Origin: DAIODI01 sp036746875
GTDB lineage: Bacteria > Pseudomonadota > Alphaproteobacteria > Rhizobiales > Aestuariivirgaceae
Reading direction: 5' to 3'
Length of the DNA stretch: 11,760 nt
NCBI GenBank assembly: GCA_036746875.1
Contig: DAIODI010000084.1
Coordinates: 1-11,760 of the forward strand
The notes under the pieces are model-generated. The model did not search any database, had not been told where the DNA came from, and worked only from the letters and a program-made list of their open reading frames with translations. The translations under genes were made by a program, and so were the position numbers. Shown piece by piece: positions 1 to 6,988 of the stretch. Each line of letters begins with the position of its first letter. The first letter of the stretch is position 1.

Positions 1-17
1 AGAACAGTATGTTTCAT
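1..17 (-). CDS. Start of a gene downstream of the LacI regulator (5' fragment)
   Basis: Only the first five complete codons are inside the window (ATG at 15-17, reading M-K-H-T-V). The start is supported by its setting: an AAGGA Shine-Dalgarno motif lies 7 nt before the ATG, within the last codons of the LacI gene, and the ATG comes only 4 nt after that gene's TGA. This spacing is typical of translational coupling in an operon. The product cannot be identified. LacI regulators are often co-transcribed with the sugar catabolic or transport genes they control, so such a function is likely but is only inferred. Confidence 0.45.
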
Positions 18-21
18 CGGT

Positions 22-1107
22 TCATCCTTGTTGAGCGTGAGGTTCGACGGGGAGCTCAGACGGCGGTCGGGTCGCACCCCAACCGTCGTCACCTTTTTCC
101 GAGTTGGGCGCGGAAAGGGTTGCCCCGGCCCGGAAAGCGAAAGGCAAGGCGGGCGGCTGGACGGGCGCACCTCCTTGCAACATGTCCAGAAGCGAACGGG
201 CCGCCTGACGGCCCATCGCCTCGGGCGAGGTTTCGATGGTCGCCAGCGGCTTTTCCAGCAGGCGGCCCACTTCGATCCCGTCGAAACCCACGATCGACAG
301 GTCCTGCGGCACGCGCCAGCCCAAAAGCCGGGCGGCCTTTTGCACCGCAATCGCCAAAAAATCGTTCGACGCGAAGATCGCTGTCAGGTCCGGATGCTGA
401 TCCAAGGTCGCCGCAAGCCGGTCAGGCTGGTTCGCCTCGGCCTCGCTGACCTCGATCAGGGCGGGGTCCGGCAGGCCGCGCGCCCTGCATTCGGCATGAA
501 AGCCGGCATAGCGGTTCCGCGATCGGTCGGATGTCGAAAAGCGCAGGGCCAGAAACCCTGTGTGCCGGTGGCCAAGGCCGGCAAACTGCCGCGCGACTTC
601 GCGCGCGGCGTCGAAGTTGTCGACATGCGCGGTGATGAACCCGTCCAGCGGGTCATGGAACATCAGGGCGACGGGAACGCCCCGGTCGCGGGCCAGACGC
701 AGGGCCGGGCTGCGGTCCGGGGCCACCATGGTTGCCACCAGGGCATCGGCGTCCTTCGACAGGAGCATCTTGATGGCCGCCTCGTCGGCACCCGCGTCAT
801 AATTCGAGCAGGAAATCAATAGCTGATAACCCGACCCGTGCAGCGCCGCCTGGAGCCCCTGAACCGCTTCGGCAAAGACCGGGTTCGCCAGCGAGGGCAC
901 AAGGCAACCGATGGTCATCGACCGGCGGCTTTGAAGGGCGCGGCCGACGGCGGAAAAGCTGAATCCCAACTCGCGCGCGGCCCTCTCCACGCGTTCCCTT
1001 GCGTCCGCGCTTGCCGGGCCCGAATTGTTCAGCACCCGACTGGCGGTCGCCACTCCGCAACCGGCGGCTTGGGCGACGTCCTTGATTGAGACTGTGGATT
1101 TGCGCAT
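22..1107 (-). CDS. LacI-family transcriptional regulator
   Basis: This 361-residue protein has the full LacI/GalR layout. The N-terminal helix-turn-helix spans about residues 6-25 (SIKDVAQAAGCGVATASRVL) and a hinge helix follows around 53-62. The effector-binding periplasmic-binding-protein-like core covers about 65-330, with landmarks such as IGCLVPSLANPVFAE, IFASNDFLAIAV (244-255) and SIVGFDGIEV (271-280). The tail after about residue 332 is some 30 residues longer than usual, rich in Gly, Pro and charged residues, and probably disordered. The ATG at 1107 places the HTH at the expected distance; no strong Shine-Dalgarno precedes it. Members bind a palindromic operator as dimers and release it, or bind it more tightly, on binding a sugar or nucleoside. 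The ligand cannot be read from the sequence. A perfect palindrome 12 nt before the start suggests autoregulation, and the gene seems to lead an operon running off the left edge. Confidence 0.93.
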   Translation of the reverse strand: MRKSTVSIKDVAQAAGCGVATASRVLNNSGPASADARERVERAARELGFSFSAVGRALQSRRSMTIGCLVPSLANPVFAEAVQGLQAALHGSGYQLLISCSNYDAGADEAAIKMLLSKDADALVATMVAPDRSPALRLARDRGVPVALMFHDPLDGFITAHVDNFDAAREVARQFAGLGHRHTGFLALRFSTSDRSRNRYAGFHAECRARGLPDPALIEVSEAEANQPDRLAATLDQHPDLTAIFASNDFLAIAVQKAARLLGWRVPQDLSIVGFDGIEVGRLLEKPLATIETSPEAMGRQAARSLLDMLQGGAPVQPPALPFAFRAGATLSAPNSEKGDDGWGATRPPSELPVEPHAQQG

Positions 1108-1118
1108 AAGACGCCATC

Positions 1119-1134
1119 ATGGAAACGTTTCCAT
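1119..1134. promoter_or_regulatory. Probable LacI-family operator (16-bp perfect palindrome)
   Basis: The sequence ATGGAAACGTTTCCAT is its own reverse complement. It has the central CG and the TGxxAxCGxTxxCA pattern of LacI/GalR-family operators. It ends 11 nt upstream of the regulator's start codon and lies where transcription from the candidate promoter would begin, so a bound repressor would block its own operon. No second copy was seen in the window. Confidence 0.8.
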
Positions 1135-1139
1135 TTACT

Positions 1140-1169
1140 TAATCTGATTCCGTGACGGTGGCGTGACAA
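1140..1169 (-). promoter_or_regulatory. Candidate sigma-70 promoter of the LacI operon
   Basis: On the minus strand a TTGTCA -35 box (1164-1169) is followed after 18 nt by AGATTA (1140-1145) as a possible -10 box. Transcription would start at about 1133, inside the palindromic operator. The -35 match is good and the -10 match moderate; the arrangement with the operator is the stronger argument. Confidence 0.45.
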
Positions 1170-1170
1170 G

Positions 1171-1589
1171 CACCTTCCTGGCCCAAAGACGAGGCAGCGA
1201 CCCGAGTTCACTCCGAATAATGACCGTTCTTGCTAAGACCGCTTTTGCCGACCGTCCGCTTCCTGTTCGAGAGGTCGGCATAGCCTGTCTCGTCGACCGG
1301 CTGCCACCCGCCCGTTGCGACCTCGGGCCAGTAGGCTGACCCCGCTCTGAAGTTCGCTCCGCCCCGCACGACTACGCCGCCTTCGAGTGTCTCTGATCGC
1401 ACCGAGAGAAGATGAACCCGCCTCAACTGCGGCGTAGTTCGTTTTCGACAACATGCTGAAAAGGCGTAACTTTTTGAATGCGTCTCGATTTGGGTGAAGG
1501 GCGGGTGGAAAGAGACGCGGGACGTTCAGAGACCGTTTCCGAGCCAAAGGCCAGTCTCCAAAAGTCGGATGGCCTCGCTAAACCTCTTT
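1171..1589. other. Non-coding stretch between LacI module and tRNA-Ser
   Basis: I see no credible gene here. The open frames (such as 1208-1426 and 1233-1547 on the minus strand) have no recognisable domain, no clear ribosome binding site and overlap one another. Weak structure is present: 7-bp inverted repeats at 1247-1253/1273-1279, and a longer inverted repeat at 1368-1442 listed separately. The GC content appears lower near 1440-1600 than in the housekeeping cluster. Confidence 0.5.
1368..1442. repeat. Imperfect inverted repeat in the intergenic region
   Basis: The left arm 1368-1380 (ACGACTACGCCGC) pairs with the right arm 1429-1442. Ten pairs are uninterrupted (1371-1380 with 1429-1438) and three more follow after a one-base bulge; the arms are 48 nt apart. 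It could be a long hairpin, a regulator site or a relic of a mobile element. Neither arm is followed by a T-run, so it is not an intrinsic terminator. Confidence 0.4.
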
Positions 1590-1624
1590 GAAACAAAAAG
1601 AAAAAAGGCCCCAAAAAGGGACCT
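1590..1624 (-). terminator. Intrinsic terminator of tRNA-Ser
   Basis: On the minus strand, downstream of the tRNA, a 7-bp stem (1618-1624 with 1606-1612, one G-T pair) closes a TTTTT loop and runs directly into a long T-rich tract (TTTTTTCTTTTTG). This is a typical Rho-independent terminator placed about 25 nt beyond the tRNA 3' end. Confidence 0.8.
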
Positions 1625-1648
1625 CATCTCAGGTTTGCAATGTACAAG

Positions 1649-1738
<90 letters not shown>

Positions 1739-2051
1739 TGAGTCTGGATGCAAACATCCCGCTGGCCGGTCGCGACGGGCGCGAACAGCCGGGCTGGACT
1801 GGCGATGACGTGGTTTCTACAGCAGCGATCCGCCGTTGCCAACCCGCCATCTGCGCCACGAGTTGACCTCGGCAACCCTTTGGGGGTAAGGCTTGCGCCT
1901 CGCGCGGCGGTCCTTCCCGGACGGTCGTGCGAAACACGCTGCCCAAGGCTCAAGCGGGCGCCCGGCGACAGGCGCTCCCAAAGACCGCTCCCGTAACGGG
2001 GCGGCGCCGGTGAAGGCGCGGGACAACAGGACGGAAAGAAGGGCAAGGCCC
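1739..2051 (+). promoter_or_regulatory. Divergent region upstream of tRNA-Ser and rplU, with rplU leader
   Basis: This spacer of about 310 nt separates the divergent tRNA-Ser and rplU and should hold both promoters. For rplU, a TTGACC box at 1863-1868 is the best -35 candidate, with a weak -10 around 1886-1891 (GTAAGG). Transcription from there would give a leader of about 150 nt. The leader contains short GC-rich stems, for example 1985-1993 with 1997-2004. No gene is seen. The AAGG at 2039-2042 is the rplU ribosome binding site, 9 nt before its ATG. Confidence 0.4.
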
Positions 2052-2572
2052 ATGTATGCGGTCATCAGAACCGGCGGCAAGCAGTACCGCGTCGCCGCCA
2101 ACGACATCATCGAGATCGAACGNNNNNNNNNNNNNNNNNNNNNNNNNNNNNNNNNNNNNNNNNNNNNNNNNNNNNNNNNNNNNNNNNNNNNNNNNNNNNN
2201 NNNNNNNNNNNNNNNNNNNNNNGAACCGGCGGCAAGCAGTACCGCGTCGCCGCCAACGACATCATCGAGATCGAACGCCTCGGCGCGGCCGAGGGTGAGG
2301 CCATCGCCTTCCGCGACGTGCTGATGGTCGCCAACGGCGACGCTGTCGAAATCGGCGCGCCGCTCGTCGCCGGCGCCACGGTGGCGGGCGAAGTGCAGGC
2401 GCTGACGCGCGGGCCAAAGGTCATCATCTTCAAGAAGCGCCGCCGCAAGCACTACCGTCGCAAGAACGGCCACCGGCAGGACCTGATGACGGTGAAGATC
2501 ACCGAGATCCTCACCGGCGGCAAGGAGCCCGCGACCGCGGCGAAGGCCGCCGAACCGGCGGCGAGCGCGTGA
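2052..2572 (+). CDS. rplU: 50S ribosomal protein L21 (interrupted by an assembly gap)
   Basis: L21 is a 50S subunit protein that contacts 23S rRNA. The N-terminus before the gap (MYAVIRTGGKQYRVAANDII) is the family signature. After the gap come the RGPKVIIFKKRRRKHYRRKN rRNA-binding stretch and the GHRQDLMTVKITEI motif. Positions 2123-2222 are 100 Ns, and the 55 bases before the gap recur exactly after it (2223-2277). Removing 155 nt (the Ns and one copy) gives a continuous 121-codon frame, so the gene is very probably intact in the organism. As deposited, 155 nt is not a multiple of three and the frame is broken. The tail after about residue 103 is an Ala/Lys-rich extension. An AAGG Shine-Dalgarno precedes the ATG. 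It is the first gene of an operon with rpmA, which starts 36 nt downstream. Confidence 0.95.
2123..2222. other. Assembly gap of 100 N
   Basis: Exactly 100 undetermined bases, the conventional size for a gap of unknown length. It is flanked on both sides by the same 55-bp sequence (2068-2122 and 2223-2277), which indicates that the two contigs overlap and that no sequence is really missing. Confidence 0.97.
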
Positions 2573-2608
2573 ACCGCCCCCACACCGACAATTCAAGGAC
2601 ACAAAACC

Positions 2609-2875
2609 ATGGCGCACAAAAAGGCAGGCGGCTCCTCCCGTAACGGCCGCGATTCCGAGAGCAAGCGCCTCGGCGTCAAGAAGTTCGGCGGCGAGACCGT
2701 GCTGGCGGGCAACATCATCGTCCGTCAGCGCGGCACCCGCTGGCATCCCGGCGCGAACGTCGGCATCGGCCGCGATCACACGCTGTTTGCGCTCTCCCCC
2801 GGCAAGGTGGAGTTCCGCGAGAAGGCGCGTGGCCGCACGTTCGTCTCGGTCACGCCGCCGCAGGCCGCCGAGTAA
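2609..2875 (+). CDS. rpmA: 50S ribosomal protein L27
   Basis: This 88-residue protein matches L27 over its full length. It has the N-terminal MAHKKAGGSSRNGRDSESK arm, which in the family reaches the peptidyl-transferase centre and helps tRNA placement. The core GVKKFGGE, GNIIVRQRGT and the HPGANVGIGRDHTLFAL stretch follow. No Firmicutes-type cleavable N-terminal extension is present. The AAGGA at about 2595 is a good ribosome binding site. The usual rplU-rpmA-obgE neighbourhood supports the call. No terminator is seen between rpmA and the next gene, so transcription probably continues. Confidence 0.98.
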   Translation: MAHKKAGGSSRNGRDSESKRLGVKKFGGETVLAGNIIVRQRGTRWHPGANVGIGRDHTLFALSPGKVEFREKARGRTFVSVTPPQAAE

Positions 2876-2917
2876 CCGCGCCGCGGCGACGTGGCCCGGT
2901 GATCAAGGGCCCGCGCC

Positions 2918-3517
2918 ATGGCGACCGAAGGCTCCAGCCCAAACGCCTCCCCTCTCCGCCTCGAGCGCCAGCGCATCGAGACTGAACGGCTTGTCCTGCG
3001 CCTGCCCCGCCCTGACGATGCGCCCCACCTTGCCGGGCTCGCCAACCGCCGCGAGATCGCCCGCAATCTTGGCCTGATGCCGCACCCTTATGGCGTCGAC
3101 GACGCCCGCGCCTTCATCGCGCGCGCTGCCGCCCTCAACCCTCCGGGCGTTTCGCTCGTCATGACCCGCAAGGGCGAGGGCGACAGCCCGATCGGCGTAG
3201 CAGGCTACGGAAAGCGCCCCGACACCGGGCTCATGGACATGGGCTACTGGATCGGCCTCCCGTGGTGGGGCAACGGCTACGCCACGGAAGCCGCGCGCGC
3301 CATCGTCGCCCATGCCTTCGAGATCGGCGGCCTCGATGAACTCCCCTCGGGCTATCACGCCGACAACCCGGCCTCCGGCCACATTCTTGTCGACAGGCTC
3401 GGCTTCGTGCCGGTGGGCCGCGAGATGCAGTTCTCGACCGGCCAGGGCGAAGCTGTGGACACCATCCTCGTGCGCCTCACCCGCGCCCGCTGGCAGAGCC
3501 TGAGGGTTGCGGCATGA
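2918..3517 (+). CDS. GNAT-family N-acetyltransferase (RimJ/Acetyltransf_3 type)
   Basis: This 199-residue protein begins with the ETERLVLRLPRPDDAPHLAGL stretch typical of RimJ/RimL-like GNAT enzymes. The acetyl-CoA-binding region is at about residues 109-134 (GYWIGLPWWGNGYATEAARA), where WWGNGYA stands for the Q/RxxGxG/A pyrophosphate loop. It is followed by the N-x-x-S-x-x-(x)-L-x-x-LGF segment (N150 to F163) common to the family. Such enzymes transfer acetyl groups from acetyl-CoA to protein N-termini or small amines; the substrate cannot be told here. It lies between rpmA and obgE and overlaps obgE by 4 nt (ATGA), so a ribosome- or translation-linked substrate is plausible but only inferred. 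The ATG at 2918 has a weak ribosome binding site; about 20 residues precede the domain. Confidence 0.9.
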   Translation: MATEGSSPNASPLRLERQRIETERLVLRLPRPDDAPHLAGLANRREIARNLGLMPHPYGVDDARAFIARAAALNPPGVSLVMTRKGEGDSPIGVAGYGKRPDTGLMDMGYWIGLPWWGNGYATEAARAIVAHAFEIGGLDELPSGYHADNPASGHILVDRLGFVPVGREMQFSTGQGEAVDTILVRLTRARWQSLRVAA

Positions 3518-4575
3518 AGTTCCTCGATCAGGCCAAGGTGTTCGTCCGCTCCGGCGACGGCGGCAACGGCGCAATCGCGTTCCGCCGGGAGAAATTCATC
3601 GAGTTCGGCGGTCCCGACGGCGGCGACGGCGGGCGCGGCGGCAACGTGTGGGCCGAAGCGGTGGACGGCCTCAACACGCTGATCGACTACCGCTTCCAGC
3701 AGCACTTCAAGGCCAGGGCCGGCGGCCAGGGCATGGGCCGCAACCGCGCCGGGGCAAACGCGCCCGATATCGTGCTGAAGGTGCCCGCGGGAACCGAAAT
3801 CCTCGAGGAGGACAACGCGACGGTGATCGCCGACCTGAAGACGACGGGCGACCGGGTGCTGCTGGCGCGCGGCGGCAACGGCGGGTTCGGCAACGCCTAT
3901 TTCAAGTCGTCCACCAACCGCTCGCCACGCCGCGCCAATCCGGGCGAGCCGGGCGAGGAGCGCTGGATCTGGCTTCGCCTGAAGCTCATCGCCGACGCCG
4001 GCCTCGTCGGGCTTCCGAACGCCGGCAAGTCCACCATGCTCGCCGCCGTTTCGGCGGCGCGGCCGAAGATCGCCGGCTATCCGTTCACCACCCTCACGCC
4101 GGGTCTCGGCGTGGTGCGCGTCGGCACGGCGTCGTTCGTGCTCGCCGATATTCCCGGGCTGATCGAAGGCGCAAGCGAGGGCGCGGGGCTTGGCGTGCGC
4201 TTCCTCGGCCATATCGAGCGCTGCGCCGTGCTGCTGCATCTGATTGACGCCACGGCGGACGATCCCGTGGCCGCCTATCGCACGGTGCGGCGGGAGCTCA
4301 AGGCCTACGGCGGCGGGCTCGAGCGCAAGCCCGAGGTGATCGCGTTCAACAAGGCCGACGCGGTGAGCGCCGAAGACCTTGCCGCACGGCTCGCCGACTT
4401 CAAGCGCCGCGTGAAGAAGACGCCGCGCACGGTTTCCGGCGCCACGGGCCAGGGCGTGCCCGAGACGATGGCGCTCCTCCACCAGACCGTCGAGAAGGCC
4501 CGCGCCGCCGCACGCGCGGCGGAAGCTGCAGAGGCGCCCGCTGGCGACACCCCGGAGGGGGAGTGGCGGCCATGA
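3514..4575 (+). CDS. obgE: GTPase Obg/CgtA
   Basis: This 353-residue GTPase acts in late 50S subunit assembly and in growth and stringent-response control. The glycine-rich Obg fold covers residues 1-158, with the motifs SGDGGNGAIAFRREKFI and GGPDGGDGGRGG and the GRNRAGANAPDIVLKVPAGT loop. The G domain follows: G1 GLPNAGKS at 166-173, switch I around GYPFTTLTP, G3 DIPG at 212-215, G4 NKAD at 279-282, and G5 SGATG at 308-312. The Ala/Glu-rich tail of about 25 residues is divergent, as is usual for Obg C-termini. The start codon overlaps the stop of the GNAT gene (ATGA), and its own stop overlaps the proB ATG in the same way, so translation is probably coupled. Confidence 0.98.
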   Translation: MKFLDQAKVFVRSGDGGNGAIAFRREKFIEFGGPDGGDGGRGGNVWAEAVDGLNTLIDYRFQQHFKARAGGQGMGRNRAGANAPDIVLKVPAGTEILEEDNATVIADLKTTGDRVLLARGGNGGFGNAYFKSSTNRSPRRANPGEPGEERWIWLRLKLIADAGLVGLPNAGKSTMLAAVSAARPKIAGYPFTTLTPGLGVVRVGTASFVLADIPGLIEGASEGAGLGVRFLGHIERCAVLLHLIDATADDPVAAYRTVRRELKAYGGGLERKPEVIAFNKADAVSAEDLAARLADFKRRVKKTPRTVSGATGQGVPETMALLHQTVEKARAAARAAEAAEAPAGDTPEGEWRP

Positions 4576-5693
4576 AAGTCTCGTCCGCACGCCGGCTGGT
4601 CATCAAGATCGGCTCGGCCCTGCTCGTCGACCAGGCGGCCGGCAAGCTGAAGCGCGCGTGGCTCGCCTCGCTGGGCGACGACATCGCGGCGGCGAAGGCG
4701 CGCGGCGCGGAGGTTGTGATCGTCTCCTCCGGCGCCATCGCGCTGGGGCGGCGCATGCTGGCGCTGCCGAAAGGACCGCTCAAGCTGGAGGAGAGCCAGG
4801 CGGCGGCCGCCGTCGGCCAGATCGCGCTGGCGCAGGCCTGGCAGCAGATGCTGGGCGAGCGCGGCATCGTCGCCGGGCAGGTGCTGCTCACCCTCAACGA
4901 CACCGAGGCGCGCCGCCGGTACCTCAACGCCCGCGCCACGCTGTTCACCCTGCTGGCGCGCGGCGCGGCGCCGGTGATCAACGAGAACGACACGGTGGCG
5001 ACATCGGAAATCCGCTACGGCGACAACGACCGGCTGGCGGCGCGCGTCACCGCCATGATCTCCGCCGATGCGCTTGTGCTCCTCTCCGACATCGACGGGC
5101 TCTACACCGCCCCGCCGGGCACACCCGGCGCGGAGCGGGTGAAGGTGGTGCGCGAGATCACCCCGGCGATCGAGGCGATGGCGGGCCGGGCGGTCTCGGA
5201 TGTCGGCAAGGGCGGCATGATCACCAAGATCGAAGCCGCCCGCATCGCCATGGGCGGCGGAGCACGCATGGTCATCGCGTCCGGCCACCCGATGAACCCG
5301 CTGTCGCGGATCGACGAACCGGGCGCGGCCGTGACCTGGTTCCTGCCCGCCGCAACGCCGCTACAGGCGAGGAAGCGCTGGATCGCCGGAACGCTGGTTC
5401 CAGTGGGCCGCCTTGAGGTGGACGAGGGCGCGGCGAAGGCGCTGCGGTCGGGCAAGAGCCTGCTGGCGGCCGGCGTGCGCGGCATCAAGGGGGCGTTCTC
5501 GCGCGGCGATCCGGTGAGCGTTCAGACCGGCGGCCAGGAGCTGGCGCGCGGCCTCGTCGCCTACGACCGCGCCGACGCCGAGCGGATCATCGGCCGGAAG
5601 TCCCATGAAATCGAGGGCATTTTGGGGTATCGGGGACGAGACGAACTGATCCACCGCGACGACCTCGTGGTTCTGGGAGGCAAGGACTCATGA
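4572..5693 (+). CDS. proB: Glutamate 5-kinase
   Basis: ProB phosphorylates glutamate with ATP to gamma-glutamyl phosphate, the first step of proline synthesis, and is usually feedback-inhibited by proline. The 373-residue protein has an amino-acid-kinase domain (about 1-255) with VIKIGSAL near residue 10, VSSGAI at 51-56, INENDTV at 136-142, YGDNDRLAA at 149-157 and SDIDGLY at 172-178. The GGMITKIEAA stretch around 214-223 carries Lys where GTGGM is common. A C-terminal PUA domain covers about 277-360. The ATG at 4572 is chosen over the in-frame GTG at 4563 because the GGAGGGGGAG purine run at 4554-4563 would be too close to the GTG, and because the ATG gives the operon's usual ATGA overlap with obgE. 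Its stop overlaps the proA start. Confidence 0.97.
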   Translation: MKVSSARRLVIKIGSALLVDQAAGKLKRAWLASLGDDIAAAKARGAEVVIVSSGAIALGRRMLALPKGPLKLEESQAAAAVGQIALAQAWQQMLGERGIVAGQVLLTLNDTEARRRYLNARATLFTLLARGAAPVINENDTVATSEIRYGDNDRLAARVTAMISADALVLLSDIDGLYTAPPGTPGAERVKVVREITPAIEAMAGRAVSDVGKGGMITKIEAARIAMGGGARMVIASGHPMNPLSRIDEPGAAVTWFLPAATPLQARKRWIAGTLVPVGRLEVDEGAAKALRSGKSLLAAGVRGIKGAFSRGDPVSVQTGGQELARGLVAYDRADAERIIGRKSHEIEGILGYRGRDELIHRDDLVVLGGKDS

Positions 5694-6973
5694 CCGAGGC
5701 CGGCAAGGCGGACGCAGCGACGCACGCGACGATGCGGGCGCTGGGCGAGGCGGCCCGCCGGGCGGCGCAGATGCTGCGGCTGGCGCCGGTGGACCAGAAG
5801 GCCGCCGCCTTGATGGCGATGGCGCGGGCGATCCGGCTTAGTCGCGAGTCAATCCTGAGCGCCAATGCTCTGGATCTCGAGTCCGCCCAGCAGGCGGATC
5901 GCCCGGCCGCCTTCATGGACAGACTGGCGCTAACCCCACAGCGGGTCGACGCCATGGCGCACGGAATCGAAACGGTCGCCCGGCTGCCTGATCCGGTGGG
6001 CGCCGTGATGGCGCGCTGGAGCGTGCCTTCCGGTCTCGACATTGCGCGGGTGCGCGTGCCGATCGGCGTCATCGGCGTGATCTTCGAGAGCCGTCCCAAT
6101 GTGACAGCCGACGCCGGGGCGTTGTGCCTGAAGGCCGGGAACGCCGCCATCCTGCGCTCCGGGTCGGACAGCCTGCGCTCGGCCGCGGCGATCGCAGCGG
6201 CGCTTTCAGACGGGCTCGAAGCCGCGTCGTTGCCGCGCACGGCGATCCAGCTCGTGCCGACGGCGGATCGCGCCGCCGTGGGCCTTATGCTTGAAGGTCT
6301 GGACGGGACGATCGACGTGATCGTGCCGCGCGGCGGCAGAAGCCTGGTGGAGCGGGTGCAGGCGGAAGCGCGCGTGCCGGTGTTCGCCCACCTCGAAGGC
6401 GTCTGTCATGTGTTCGTCCATGCCGCCGCCGAGCCGGCGATGGCGGCGGCTGTCGTGGTCAACGCCAAGATGCGGCGAACCGGCGTGTGCGGGGCGGCGG
6501 AGACCGTGCTCATCGACCGGGCGGCGGGCGAGGCTATGATCCGCGCCGTCACCGGAGCGCTCATTGACGCCGGATGCGAGGTGCGCGGTTGCCCGGCGGT
6601 TCGCGCCGCCGAACCGCGCGCCGTGACGGCGCAGCCGGAGGATTTCGGCCACGAGTTCCTCGACAAGGTGATCGCGGCGAAGGTGGTGGACAGCCTCGGA
6701 GAAGCCATGGCCCACATCGCACGCCACGGTTCGCAGCATACCGACGCCATCGTCACGGCCGACCTGGCCGCCGCCGAACGCTTCCTCAACGAGGTGGACA
6801 GCGCCATCGTCGTCCACAACGCCTCGACCCAGTACGCCGACGGCGGCGAGTTCGGCTTCGGAGCGGAGATCGGAATCGCCACGGGACGGTTGCACGCGCG
6901 GGGGCCGGTGGGAGTCGAGCAGCTCACCACCTTCAAGTACCAGGTGCGCGGCGCCGGCCAGTGCCGTCCGTAA
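5690..6973 (+). CDS. proA: Gamma-glutamyl phosphate reductase
   Basis: ProA reduces gamma-glutamyl phosphate with NADPH to glutamate 5-semialdehyde, which cyclises for proline synthesis. The 427-residue protein belongs to the aldehyde dehydrogenase superfamily. Key marks are VRVPIGVIGVIFESRPNVTAD (121-141), the LKAGNAAILRSGSDS cofactor region (147-161), IDVIVPRGG and the catalytic cysteine C267 in MRRTGVCGAAE. Near the C-terminus GSQHTDAIVT, FGFGAEIGIATGRLHARGPVG and LTTFKYQVRG are also typical. The ATG lies within the proB stop (ATGA), so ProB and ProA, which hand over an unstable intermediate, are translationally coupled. Confidence 0.98.
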   Translation: MTEAGKADAATHATMRALGEAARRAAQMLRLAPVDQKAAALMAMARAIRLSRESILSANALDLESAQQADRPAAFMDRLALTPQRVDAMAHGIETVARLPDPVGAVMARWSVPSGLDIARVRVPIGVIGVIFESRPNVTADAGALCLKAGNAAILRSGSDSLRSAAAIAAALSDGLEAASLPRTAIQLVPTADRAAVGLMLEGLDGTIDVIVPRGGRSLVERVQAEARVPVFAHLEGVCHVFVHAAAEPAMAAAVVVNAKMRRTGVCGAAETVLIDRAAGEAMIRAVTGALIDAGCEVRGCPAVRAAEPRAVTAQPEDFGHEFLDKVIAAKVVDSLGEAMAHIARHGSQHTDAIVTADLAAAERFLNEVDSAIVVHNASTQYADGGEFGFGAEIGIATGRLHARGPVGVEQLTTFKYQVRGAGQCRP

Positions 6974-6988
6974 GGCCCCCACCGCGCC

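Noticed and set aside
28..822. 264-residue plus-strand open frame opposite the LacI gene
   Set aside because: It lies entirely antisense to a clear LacI-family gene, is Arg/Gly-rich in the way of GC-driven shadow frames, and has no recognisable motif.
1208..1547. Small minus-strand frames of 72 and 104 residues before the tRNA
   Set aside because: They overlap in different frames, have no ribosome binding site or known motif, and composition does not favour either.
2052..2298. A tandem duplication or second truncated copy of rplU
   Set aside because: The duplicated 55 bp abuts the 100-N gap exactly on both sides, which fits a contig overlap far better than a biological duplication.
3355..4590. 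411-residue minus-strand open frame opposite obgE
   Set aside because: It overlaps obgE, whose GTPase motifs are complete, and is explained by high GC at third positions.
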